From positions 89,161-153,160 of the forward strand of contig JAHDYG010000006.1 in the NCBI GenBank assembly GCA_023383815.1: a stretch of DNA of 64,000 nucleotides, given 5' to 3'. Under the pieces are notes generated by a model that was not told the origin of the DNA, made no database searches, and worked only from the letters and a program-made list of their open reading frames with translations. This stretch comes from Rhodocyclaceae bacterium. Lineage in GTDB: Bacteria > Pseudomonadota > Gammaproteobacteria > Burkholderiales > Rhodocyclaceae. The position numbers were made by a program, and so were the translations under genes. Below, piece after piece: positions 27,201 through 35,422 of this stretch. Within the stretch, counting starts at the first letter, position 1. Each line of letters starts with the position of its first letter.

Positions 27201-29378
27201 TTGCAGCAGCCGCTGTTCTTCGCGGGCTGGATCATCCACAAATTCACGCACCCGCTGCGCGAGACGATGCCACTGCTCGAACAGGCCTATGCGGTTTCGC
27301 TGGAAAAGGGGGACTTCGAGTACGCCTCGTACGCGCGCAACAACTACGTTCAGATGCTGCTGCACAGTGGCCACCACCTGACCGAGACACTCGCCGAGAT
27401 GGAGCGCGCCCATCGCGACCTGCTGAGGTTTCAGGTGGGCTCCTCATTGTACTGGCACGACATCTGGTGGCAGACCGCGCTGAACCTGGTCAGCGGTCCG
27501 GCGGAGCCCGATGTTCTGAGTGGTCCGGCCTACGATGAAACGGTCTCGCTGGAACAGCATCGCAGCGTCAACGATCACAGTACGCTGTTCCTGCTCCATA
27601 CCGCGAAGACGATGCTGGCGTTGATCTTCGGCCGCACCGAAGCAGCACTCGCCCATGCGCACGCAGCACGCCTGTCGAACGAGGCCGGAACGGGCATGCA
27701 TTCGCATGTACTGTTTCACTATTTCGAGTCGCTGGTGTTGATCGCGGCGGCCGACAAGGGGCTCGCGGACGTGGCTGAAGTGCGGCGCGTGCTCGCCGCC
27801 AACCAGAAGCGTCTCGCGCACTGGGCCCAGCACGCGCCGATGAACTATCTGCACCTGTGGTGCCTGGTCGAGGCCGAACGGCTGCGCTCGTCCGGCAAGG
27901 GTGAAGAGGCGATGCATCAGTATGAGCGTGCGATGGAGCTGGCACGCGAGAACGGCTTCGTCCAGGATGAGGCGCTGGCGAGCGAACTGGCCGCCCGCTT
28001 CCAGTTCCGCCAGCGGCGCGACGGACTGGCGACCTTCTACTTGCGGCAGGCGCTGCAGCTCTATGAACGGTGGGGTTGCAGCGGAAAGGTCACCCAGTTG
28101 CGCGGCGAGTTCCCGATGCAGTTGCTGACCGTGTCGGGTGGCTCCGCGCTGGCGCGTACCACGCGCACCTTCGTGTCGTCGCGCCGCAGCTCCTCGCAGG
28201 GTGCCGACGCCTTCGATGCCGAGGCGATCGTGAAGGCTTCGCAGGCGATCTCGGGCGAGATCGTGATCGAGAGTCTGGTCAAGTCGTTGCTGAAGATCGT
28301 CATCGAGCATTCCGGTGCGCAGAAGGCCATCCTGCTGCTGCAGCACGAGGGAGAGCTGAGCATCGAGGCGACGGCGGTCGCCGGCGACGAGATCGCGGTC
28401 ACGATCGCGCCGGTGCCGTTCTCCAGGAGCGGGGATCTCCCCTTGCCGCGTTCCGTCATCCAGTACGTGAGCCGGACGTTGAAGGCAGTCGTCATCGACG
28501 ACGCCCGTCTGGAGCACCCGTTCGAGCGTGACCCCTATGTCGTGGAGCGTCGGCCGCTTTCGCTGCTGTGCGAGCCGATCCTGCGTCAGGGGGTGCTGGC
28601 GGGCATGCTGTATCTCGAGAACGACCTGATGGCAGGGGTGTTCACCAAGGGCAGGCTGGAGCTGCTGCGCGTGCTGTCGGCGCAGGCGGCGATCTCGATT
28701 CAGAATGCACTGCTGTACGGCCAGCTGGAGAACAAGGTCAGTGAGCGTACCCGCAAACTGCAGGACTCGCTTGCGACCCAGGAGCGGCTGAACGTGGAGT
28801 TGCAGGCGTCTGGCATGAAGCTCGAAACGGCGCTGGAGCAGTTGCGCGAAGCCAGTCGCCTGCTCGAGGAGCGCGCCAATACGGACGGGCTGACCGGCCT
28901 GGCCAACCGGCGCTATTTTGGCGAGCGGCTGGAGTACGAGCTTGGGCGCTGCGAGCGGGAGCGCCAGCCCTTGTCGCTGATCCTGTGCGATCTGGACAAC
29001 TTCAAGCTCTACAACGACCTGTACGGGCATGTCGCCGGCGACGAATGCCTGCGTCAGGCAGCAAAGGCGATCCGCGGGGTGTTCGGGCGGACCATCGATC
29101 TCGTGGCACGCTACGGAGGGGAGGAATTCGTCGTGCTGCTGCCGGCCACCGACGGCGCGGAAGCCGCCCGCATGGGCGAGAAGATGCGGCTGGCGATTGC
29201 TGCGCTGGCCATCCCGCACGGCGCGAATGCACAGTATGGAATCGTGACGCTCAGCGTCGGCTGCCACACGGTCGTCCCAACGCCGGTCACTGCGGTCGAG
29301 TCGGTCATTGCCGCCGCCGACCGCGCGCTCTACAAGGCCAAGGACCGTGGCCGCAACTGTCTGGTGAGCGAGGGCTGA
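24264..29378 (+). CDS. Ser/Thr kinase - STAND ATPase - GAF - diguanylate cyclase fusion
   Basis: A 1704-residue soluble signalling protein. Order: protein kinase (about 8-275) with catalytic Lys36 (VVLKIL), HKDLNPAN (Asp129) and DFG (148-150); AAA/STAND-type ATPase with Walker A GAPGVGKS (about 329-336) and FIDDWQWAD; a long helical TPR-like region (about 690-1300); GAF domain (about 1320-1480); coiled coil; and a GGDEF domain (about 1535-1704) with active-site GGEEF (1618-1622) and an intact inhibitory I-site RTID five residues before it. All key residues look functional, so it should phosphorylate Ser/Thr and make c-di-GMP. Related multi-domain kinases often end in a histidine kinase; here the output is a cyclase. 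ATG follows AAGGGCG. Confidence 0.9.
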   Translation: MSAAAEFELIEQLHDGRQTRVFRAHRKADGLAVVLKILSEEGMLASAGPQYQREYEITRSLGAIDGVIRVLDLKDVQGSQMIVEEDVGGESLDRILARSRPDPGAALALAIRIAHVLGCVHEHKVIHKDLNPANIVWNPASDQVRLIDFGIASRLGQEHQEFQSPSQLEGTLPYTAPEQTGRVNRVVDARSDLYALGVTLYELFTGVLPFPERVGIELVHAHIAVTPVAPAQVNPEIPAQISRIVMRLLEKMAEDRYQSARGVEHDLKRCEQELGSKGRIDPFGLGEADVPLRFHLPQKLYGRDAEVAQIVAAFDRASRGSAELLLINGAPGVGKSALVHEVHRPLTERRGNFVSGKFDQYQRDVPFHAWTIAFRELCNLLLLEDEASLARWRARILAAVGGLGRVLTDVVPSIELIIGEQEPVPPLAGEQALNRLRYVFGNFINAVGVAEHPLVIFIDDWQWADAGSLSLLKSVMGGGENEHLLVIGAYRDNEVEESHPFARTMEELNRSGTRIATLKLQSLKHEDVHNLVCDALPGAEALEDLSRLAFGKTQGNAFFLVQLLNDLYERSAIRFDRQAGHWSWNRAAIEAAKVADNVVELMAGRISGLPEGARKAVVHGSCIGDRFLLGTLAHMLERRPHLVAGDLEAALQEGILIPVGNGYRLATQESNTTPVPYQFVHDRVRQAAYGMLGEGMRERLHRDVARYWMEVYSHEEQDRNIFEIANQYNAGRAVLGGADERAELMRVNLRAGKRAKLAADYASAFNYFANAIELLGTDRCWTEEREQTAELFLLACEVAFLSKDYRLMESWLGEYLAHVHDPLDRVAGLRIRIQAYVAQNRLSEAVEVSLSALRLLGLALPSTPGKGHVLVGLLQTRFAVRRKPIPELRRLPEMTDPVRLAIMDLLGLMLPPAYWTSPNLLALTVFQMVRETLAHGYSPNAGYGLSWWGITESALLGNIPAGAQFGEFAIEIARKHALKLQQPLFFAGWIIHKFTHPLRETMPLLEQAYAVSLEKGDFEYASYARNNYVQMLLHSGHHLTETLAEMERAHRDLLRFQVGSSLYWHDIWWQTALNLVSGPAEPDVLSGPAYDETVSLEQHRSVNDHSTLFLLHTAKTMLALIFGRTEAALAHAHAARLSNEAGTGMHSHVLFHYFESLVLIAAADKGLADVAEVRRVLAANQKRLAHWAQHAPMNYLHLWCLVEAERLRSSGKGEEAMHQYERAMELARENGFVQDEALASELAARFQFRQRRDGLATFYLRQALQLYERWGCSGKVTQLRGEFPMQLLTVSGGSALARTTRTFVSSRRSSSQGADAFDAEAIVKASQAISGEIVIESLVKSLLKIVIEHSGAQKAILLLQHEGELSIEATAVAGDEIAVTIAPVPFSRSGDLPLPRSVIQYVSRTLKAVVIDDARLEHPFERDPYVVERRPLSLLCEPILRQGVLAGMLYLENDLMAGVFTKGRLELLRVLSAQAAISIQNALLYGQLENKVSERTRKLQDSLATQERLNVELQASGMKLETALEQLREASRLLEERANTDGLTGLANRRYFGERLEYELGRCERERQPLSLILCDLDNFKLYNDLYGHVAGDECLRQAAKAIRGVFGRTIDLVARYGGEEFVVLLPATDGAEAARMGEKMRLAIAALAIPHGANAQYGIVTLSVGCHTVVPTPVTAVESVIAAADRALYKAKDRGRNCLVSEG

Positions 29379-29383
29379 AACGG

Positions 29384-29414
29384 CCCTTCCCTCCGACGGG
29401 TGCGGAGGGAAGGG
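29384..29414. terminator. bidirectional terminator hairpin between the kinase-cyclase and MCP genes
   Basis: A perfect 12-bp stem, CCCTTCCCTCCG (29384-29395) with CGGAGGGAAGGG (29403-29414), loop of 7 bases, lies between two convergent genes. The minus-strand exit has a short TTT; the plus-strand exit has no T-run. Confidence 0.75.
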
Positions 29415-29421
29415 TGGATGC

Positions 29422-31410
29422 TCAGGTGCGGAAGCGCGACAGCGATTGCTCGACCGCCGCGATCACGCGATTGAGATCGGCGGCGCTTTGCACCAGCCGC
29501 GCCGCGGCTTCGTGATTGTGTTCCGCCGACTGAGACGCGTGCTCCAGACCGCGCGCGATTTCTTCGGTGGCCGATTTCTGTTCCATCACCGCCTTTGCGA
29601 CATCCTGCATGCCGACCGTGGTTGCCTCGGTGCGCTCACGCGTGGCGCGCAGGAACTCGGCGACCGACTTGACTTTCTGGTCCGTGCTCGCCAGCGCATT
29701 CACCCCTGAATCGACGAGGCCGCCGACTTCTCCCGAGCGGCTGCTCAACTGGGTGGTGATGCGCTCGATTTCGGAGGCCGCGCTCGCAGACTGTTCGGAC
29801 AGTTTGCGCACTTCATCGGCCACCACCGCGAAGCCACGTCCGGCCTCACCGGCGCGCGCAGCCTCGATTGCGGCGTTGAGTGCGAGCAGATTGGTCTGTT
29901 CCGCGATTCCGCGCACCTTCGAGGTGATCGTGTTGATGCCTTGCGCCGACGCGATGAACTCCTTGCTGGCCGAGGCGATCTCGTGCACCGCGCGGTCGAG
30001 CATCTCGATCGAGGCGAGTGTCTCGCGCATCGCCGACATCGTCTGCCCGGCCTCGCGGCCGGTCTCGCGGGCGTCCTGTTCGAGTTCGTTGGCGCGATCG
30101 GCGACGCTCTGGATCGAGACCGCGAGCTGTTGCGTGGCGCTGGCGATGCGGCTGGCTTCATCGCTTTGCTGCTCGGCAGCCTGGTTGATTCCGGTCCCCG
30201 CCCCTTCGACGGTTTCCGAGGCCTGGCGCAGGCGTTCCATGCCGGCGCGCACCTCGCCGATCGCCTGACGGAGCGAGGAGGCAATCGAGTTGAAGGCGTC
30301 GGCGATCTTCGCGGTCTCGTCGCGCGATGGGGTCGCGACACTCACGCCCAGGTTGCCCCCGGCAAGCTCCGCCCCGCCGGCGCTGACGGCATGGATGGTT
30401 TTCAGCAATCCATGGCGGAACTGCAGCAGGACGTAGACGATGAAGGCGATCGTGATCAGCAGCAAGACCGTCTGGATGCCGATCTCGCGCTTGAGCCGTT
30501 CTTCCTCGGTGTCGAGTCGGGAATTGAACGCTTCGATCGCGACCTTTTCCATCGCCAGGATGCTGGTGATCGCTTCGGTCATGCCGTCGAAGAGTTCGCG
30601 GTGTGTCATCGGAAAGTAGCCGGCGTCGAGCATCGCGATCGCCGCTTCACGGATCTTGTCGTATCCGGCACGGCTCGCCGACAAGTGCGTTGCGAGCGCT
30701 TCGCCGAGAGCGGAGTTGGTCAGGCCGAGCCGCTGCACGGCAACCATCGCGCGCTCGAAGCTGCGCTCGACGTCCGTCATGTAGGCGCGCAGTTCGCGGT
30801 CCTCCTGGGTCGTGATCGACTGCTTCGCGGCCACGCCCGAAGCACGTCCGCGGAAGCGGCCGGCGTACTCGGCGAGCGAGGAGGTGGTGTCGACGATGAA
30901 AGCCTGCAGAAGATTGCTCTCGGCCCACGGATTGAAGCTCATCCCGCTCGCATCGGCAACGCCGAGCAGCCAGACGAAGGATTCATCCATCCAGTCGCTG
31001 TGCGAACGGAACGATGCGGCCACCAGCCGCGTGTCGCTGTCGCGCAGCTCCTGCCACTTGCCCTTCAGGGAGGCAAAACGCTTGCGCACCGGTTCGAAGC
31101 TGGCCGGATAGGTCGCGAGCAGCGTATCGGTGCGCGAGACCAGGGCCTCGACCTCTTCGCGAACCTTGTCGCGTCGCGCCACCTGATCCTCGGCTCCCGA
31201 CAGAATGCTCGCGGTGAGGCCACGGTGTTGCGGCACGAGGGTCAGCAAGGGCTTTGCGGCGACGACGAACTCCATCCCCTGACGCTCAGCGCGGGTGTTC
31301 TCGACCACCTGCCAGCGTGCGCTGACGAGCTGGAACACGAGGAACGCGAGCGTGGCCAGGGTGGCTGCGATGACGATGATGAAACGGGCGGATATCGATA
31401 GGTTCTTCAT
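29422..31410 (-). CDS. methyl-accepting chemotaxis protein
   Basis: A 662-residue membrane chemoreceptor. TM1 at about residues 10-31, a ~280-residue periplasmic all-helical sensor (contains [13 protein letters not shown], reminiscent of nitrate/nitrite-sensing NIT-type helices), TM2 at about 312-333, HAMP-like linker, then a long coiled-coil signalling domain with the conserved hairpin tip ([35 protein letters not shown]). No C-terminal CheR/B-binding pentapeptide. The ligand is unknown. It is convergent with the kinase-cyclase gene across a strong hairpin and has no chemotaxis operon beside it. Confidence 0.95.
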   Translation of the reverse strand: MKNLSISARFIIVIAATLATLAFLVFQLVSARWQVVENTRAERQGMEFVVAAKPLLTLVPQHRGLTASILSGAEDQVARRDKVREEVEALVSRTDTLLATYPASFEPVRKRFASLKGKWQELRDSDTRLVAASFRSHSDWMDESFVWLLGVADASGMSFNPWAESNLLQAFIVDTTSSLAEYAGRFRGRASGVAAKQSITTQEDRELRAYMTDVERSFERAMVAVQRLGLTNSALGEALATHLSASRAGYDKIREAAIAMLDAGYFPMTHRELFDGMTEAITSILAMEKVAIEAFNSRLDTEEERLKREIGIQTVLLLITIAFIVYVLLQFRHGLLKTIHAVSAGGAELAGGNLGVSVATPSRDETAKIADAFNSIASSLRQAIGEVRAGMERLRQASETVEGAGTGINQAAEQQSDEASRIASATQQLAVSIQSVADRANELEQDARETGREAGQTMSAMRETLASIEMLDRAVHEIASASKEFIASAQGINTITSKVRGIAEQTNLLALNAAIEAARAGEAGRGFAVVADEVRKLSEQSASAASEIERITTQLSSRSGEVGGLVDSGVNALASTDQKVKSVAEFLRATRERTEATTVGMQDVAKAVMEQKSATEEIARGLEHASQSAEHNHEAAARLVQSAADLNRVIAAVEQSLSRFRT

Positions 31411-31555
31411 GCTGTTCTTCCGCGAACGGGACGCGTGCGGCGGCTGCAGACCGGCTCCGTGCGTCTCCTGTTATTCGAATGGCTTGCCGCGCGATGCTTG
31501 CGGCACGGTTTCCCTGTCCCCTGTGTGAGGATATCGGAAAACGGGAGGAACAACT

Positions 31556-32530
31556 TTAGGGGGTTTGCCCTGATGCGGACGGCCCTGATGCGGCAAGAAG
31601 TTCGAGCATCAGGTCGATTCGCGCCGCCGCAGGCGAGCATGCGCCGCAGGGACGGGTGCCGGTCCGGGCGTCGACCGGATGTGGAGAAACCCGTCCGCTC
31701 GCACATCGCGACGCCCGCACGACCGGCACTCCGCTCGCGGTTGCGGCCCGGACCGCTGGATGCCAGACGTCGGGGAGGCTGCCGTTTCCCGGGAGGGCGA
31801 GCACCAGGCCGCGGGCGCCGGCCTGGATTGCACAGGTGAGCAGATCGGGCCTGCTGCCGGCCGCGACGTACAGCACTTCTACACGTGGAAGCCCGCTCGC
31901 ATCGTCCGGAACCGCGGCGAGCGGTCGGGCCGGTTCGCTGCATCGCTCGAAGCGCAGCGGCGCGAGATGTCCACAGGGGCCGCATTCGCCGCCATCGAAT
32001 GCGTCGAGCGCGCTGGTGTGCCGCTTGCGCAGCGATCGGGCATCGTAGAGCTTGCGATCAAAGCACACGAGCACGCCCTTTCCGCATGCACCGGGGTCTG
32101 CGGCAACACTGACCGCGTCGAGAAGATTCATCGGACCGTCGGCCGACAGCGCGGTGGCAGGGCGCATCGCCCCGGTGAGCACGACCGCCTTGCCGCATGG
32201 ATCGAGGGTACGCGCGAGAAAGTAGGCCGTCTCTTCGAGCGTATCGGTGCCATGCAGGATCACGAGCCCGTCGGTTTCCTGCCGTGCAAGGGCTTCTGCG
32301 GCACGCCGCCGTAGCGTGAGCCAGCACCGCTCGTCGGCATCCTTGCTGTCGATGCTGAAGGGTTGCTCGACCTGCAGGGTTGCGATCGACGCTAGTTGCG
32401 GCACGGCCTCGAGCAGCGTCGCGACGGGAAGTGCGCCGGCTGTGTAGGTGGTCGTGTCGGTGTCCGAGGCCGCGGCGCCGGCGATCGTTCCGCCGGTCGC
32501 GATCAGGGTGACGCTGGGCAGGGGAGTCAC
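31556..32530 (-). CDS. L-asparaginase (AnsB/AnsA family)
   Basis: A 324-residue asparaginase that hydrolyses Asn (and possibly Gln) to Asp and ammonia. Both catalytic Thr motifs are present: LIATGGTIAG near residue 8 and HGTDTLEETAYFL near residue 90, with SADGPMNLLDAV following. The GTG at 32530 overlaps the stop of the binding-protein gene (GTGA, 32527-32530) and puts the first Thr motif at the very N-terminus. The ATG at 32632 would overlap the upstream gene by over 100 bases and adds no signal peptide. Without a signal it is likely cytoplasmic. The C-terminus is Cys/Ala-rich and slightly unusual. Confidence 0.88.
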   Translation of the reverse strand: MTPLPSVTLIATGGTIAGAAASDTDTTTYTAGALPVATLLEAVPQLASIATLQVEQPFSIDSKDADERCWLTLRRRAAEALARQETDGLVILHGTDTLEETAYFLARTLDPCGKAVVLTGAMRPATALSADGPMNLLDAVSVAADPGACGKGVLVCFDRKLYDARSLRKRHTSALDAFDGGECGPCGHLAPLRFERCSEPARPLAAVPDDASGLPRVEVLYVAAGSRPDLLTCAIQAGARGLVLALPGNGSLPDVWHPAVRAATASGVPVVRASRCASGRVSPHPVDARTGTRPCGACSPAAARIDLMLELLAASGPSASGQTP

Positions 32531-33477
32531 TGGTAGGGGTGATCGTTCGGATTGCGGAACAGGGCTCTCAGCGTTTCCGAGAGCGGGTAGTTGAGATTGA
32601 GCCCGCTCGATGGCAAGGGGCTCATGAACCACTTGCGGTAGATGCGTTCGGCCTCGCCGGATTGCATGATCCGGGCGAGCGTCGAGTCGACCAGCCGCTT
32701 GAATGCGACATCCCCGCGCTTCATCATGCAGCCGTAGGCTTCATAAGACTGGGGGGTGCCGGTGACGATCCACTGTCCGGGGTTCTTCGCCTTCGCGACT
32801 TCCCCGTACAGCAGCGCATCATCCATCATGAAGGCATCGGCCTCGCCGCGCTCCAGGACATGAAAGCTCTCGTCGTAGTCGGGTGCGGTCAGGATCGTCA
32901 TGTCCATCTGCTTCTCTTCGTTCATGCGTCGCAGCAGATGCTCCGAGGTCGTTGCGACCGTCGTCACGACCCGCCGCCCTGCAAGGTCCGGGAAATCGTG
33001 GATGCCCGAGTCGCGCGCGGTGAGCAGTCGGGTGCCGATCACGAAGATGGTGTTGGAAAAGGAGACCTGACGCGCGCGCACCGAGTTGTGCGTGGTCGAG
33101 CCGCACTCGAAATCCACCTCGCCGTTGGCGATGCTGGAGATGCGGTTCTCCGGCGTGACGAGCACCAGACGCAGGACCAGCAGAGGATCCTCGAGGTGCT
33201 GGCGGATGGCGTCGACGATCCTGAGCGCCAGTTCGTGCGAATAGCCGACGACCTGGCCCTTGTCGTCGAAGTACGAAAAGGGCACCGAGGACTCACGGTG
33301 GCCGAGCGTGATGTAGCCGCGTTCCTTGATGCGGGTGAGGGTGTCCGCGTTCGAGGGCTGGCCGTGAGCGGCGAGGCTCAGCGCGAGCGCGGCTGCGCCC
33401 GACAGGGCGCACAGCACGTGCCGCCATCGGCCTCGACGGTCGGGGTGTGGCATCGGAGTTCCGGTCATACCGTTCAT
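32527..33477 (-). CDS. periplasmic amino-acid binding protein, GltI/glutamate-aspartate type (orphan)
   Basis: A 316-residue family-3 solute-binding protein. The signal peptide (about 20-40, LCALSGAAALALSLAAHG) precedes LTRIKERGYITLGHRESSVPFSYFD, the usual first lobe, and VDFECGSTTHNS, a motif of the Glu/Asp-binding GltI group. Met at 1, 4 and 9 are all possible starts; the first is given. No cognate permease or ATPase gene is adjacent, and it is translationally coupled to an asparaginase, suggesting uptake and use of acidic or amide amino acids. Confidence 0.9.
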   Translation of the reverse strand: MNGMTGTPMPHPDRRGRWRHVLCALSGAAALALSLAAHGQPSNADTLTRIKERGYITLGHRESSVPFSYFDDKGQVVGYSHELALRIVDAIRQHLEDPLLVLRLVLVTPENRISSIANGEVDFECGSTTHNSVRARQVSFSNTIFVIGTRLLTARDSGIHDFPDLAGRRVVTTVATTSEHLLRRMNEEKQMDMTILTAPDYDESFHVLERGEADAFMMDDALLYGEVAKAKNPGQWIVTGTPQSYEAYGCMMKRGDVAFKRLVDSTLARIMQSGEAERIYRKWFMSPLPSSGLNLNYPLSETLRALFRNPNDHPYQ

Positions 33478-33568
33478 GGTGCCGATCCGTTGCGGGGCGC
33501 GCCGTCCTGATTCCGGCGCACGCTTTCAGTTCCGACGCATTCTACCAGCCCGCGAGGTGATGGCAGGT

Positions 33569-35383
33569 TCATGCCCGCTCGGGCTCCTGGGCGGCTTCCT
33601 GCTGCTGCAGGGTCCACATGCGGGCGTACTCGCCGTTACGGGCGAGCAGCCCGGCATGCGTTCCGCGTTCGACGATGCGCCCCTGGTCGAGCACGAGGAT
33701 CTCGCTCGCGTTCATCACCGTTGACAGCCGGTGCGCGATGACCAGCGTGGTGCGCCCTTCCGCCGCCTGTTCGAGCTGCGCCTGGATCGCCTTCTCGGTC
33801 TTGGAGTCGAGGGCCGAAGTGGCTTCGTCGAAGATCAGGATCGGCGGGTTCTTCAGCAATGCGCGGGCAATCGCGACGCGCTGCTTCTCGCCGCCGGAGA
33901 GCTTGAGGCCGCGCTCGCCGACGCGAGTCTCGAAGCCTTGCGGCAGGCGGGCGATGAAGTCGTCGAGTTGCGCGGCCCGGGCCGCTGCCTCGACCGCATC
34001 ACGGCCCGCATCGGGGCGCCCGTACTGGATGTTGTAGAACAGCGTGTCGTTGAAGAGCACCGTGTCCTGAGGCACGATGCCGATCGCTGCGCGCAGGCTG
34101 GCCTGGGTCAGCGCGCGCACGTCGTGTCCGTTGACGCGGATGGCCCCTTCCTGGACTTCGTAGAAGCGGAACAGCAGCCGGCCGAGCGTGGATTTTCCCG
34201 AACCCGAATGGCCGACCACGGCGACCGTGCGCCCGGCCGGGATCTCGAAATCGACGCCCGACAGGATCCTGCGCTGCGGATCATAGGAAAATCCGACCGC
34301 CTCGAAGCGGATCGAAGCCGGCCCGGGGGGCAGCGCAAGGGCGTCCGTGGCGTCCGCGATTTCCTTGTTCTCGTGCATCAGGCCGAACATGCGCTCGATG
34401 TCGGTGAGGGCCTGGCGCAGCTCACGATAGATCACGCCCAGGAAGTTGAGCGGAATGTAGAGCTGGATCAGGAAGGCGTTGACGAGCACGATGTCGCCGA
34501 TCGTCATCTCGCCGGAGGCGACCCGCGTGGCGGCCTGCCACATCATCGCCGTCACGCCGAGCGCGATGATCGCCGCCTGGCCAATGTTCAGACCCGACAG
34601 CGAGTACTGGTTCTTGAGCTGCGCCTGGATCCACTTGTCGAGCTGTTCGTCGTAGCGGTGCGCTTCGTACTCCTCGTTGTTGAAGTATTTGACCGTCTCG
34701 AAGTTCAACAGGCTGTCGATCGCCCGCGCGCTCGCCGCCGAGTCGAGTTCGTTGGCATGACGTCGCAATGCCGTGCGCCAGTTCGTGACCCACACGGTGA
34801 AGGTGATGTAGGCGGTCAGCGTTGCGAGCGTGATGAGGGCGAACACCGCGTCGTACTGCATCAGCAGGATCCCGATGACCAGGCCGATTTCGACCAGGGT
34901 CGGGAGGATGGAGTACAGGGTGTAGCTGATCAGCGAACCGATCGAGCGGGTGCCGCGCTCGATGTCACGCGTCAGCCCGCCGGTCTGCCGTTCCAGGTGA
35001 AAGCGCAGCGACAGTGCATGGAGGTGGCGAAACACCTGCAACGCGATGCGCTGAACCGCCTGCTGCGTGACCCGTGCGAACACGATCTCGCGCAGCTCCG
35101 TCAGTAGCGAGGTCGAAAAGCGCAGCACGCCGTAGGCGAGCAGCAAGGCTGCCGGCACGACGATGACGGCCTGGCCGGGCGTCAACGCCAGACCATCGAT
35201 CAGAAGCTTGAACACCACCGGGACGGTAACGTTGGCCGCCTTTGCTCCGATCAGGCAGGCGAGCGCGAACAGCACCCGACCCTTGTAGGCCCAGACGTAG
35301 GGGAGAAGGCTCCGGAGCGTCTCCCAGTCGTGCCGGACGACCGGATCGGGGCCCGGCAGGGCGGTTGCAGGTGCGCGTCTCAT
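33569..35383 (-). CDS. ABC exporter half-transporter, Atm1/HMT1 type
   Basis: A 604-residue fused permease-ATPase. Six hydrophobic helices span about residues 25-320, including the Atm1-family signature LLNFETVKYFNNEEYE. The nucleotide-binding domain follows with Walker A GHSGSGKST (about 393-401), signature LSGGEKQR, Walker B ILIFDEATSALD and H-loop IAHRLS. Atm1-like proteins export glutathione-linked compounds or metals from the cytoplasm and act as homodimers. It follows livM by 39 bases on the same strand, but the functional link is unclear. Confidence 0.92.
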   Translation of the reverse strand: MRRAPATALPGPDPVVRHDWETLRSLLPYVWAYKGRVLFALACLIGAKAANVTVPVVFKLLIDGLALTPGQAVIVVPAALLLAYGVLRFSTSLLTELREIVFARVTQQAVQRIALQVFRHLHALSLRFHLERQTGGLTRDIERGTRSIGSLISYTLYSILPTLVEIGLVIGILLMQYDAVFALITLATLTAYITFTVWVTNWRTALRRHANELDSAASARAIDSLLNFETVKYFNNEEYEAHRYDEQLDKWIQAQLKNQYSLSGLNIGQAAIIALGVTAMMWQAATRVASGEMTIGDIVLVNAFLIQLYIPLNFLGVIYRELRQALTDIERMFGLMHENKEIADATDALALPPGPASIRFEAVGFSYDPQRRILSGVDFEIPAGRTVAVVGHSGSGKSTLGRLLFRFYEVQEGAIRVNGHDVRALTQASLRAAIGIVPQDTVLFNDTLFYNIQYGRPDAGRDAVEAAARAAQLDDFIARLPQGFETRVGERGLKLSGGEKQRVAIARALLKNPPILIFDEATSALDSKTEKAIQAQLEQAAEGRTTLVIAHRLSTVMNASEILVLDQGRIVERGTHAGLLARNGEYARMWTLQQQEAAQEPERA

Positions 35384-35422
35384 GCGGAGGATTCTAACCG
35401 CTGACGCCGGGCGGGACAGCGC

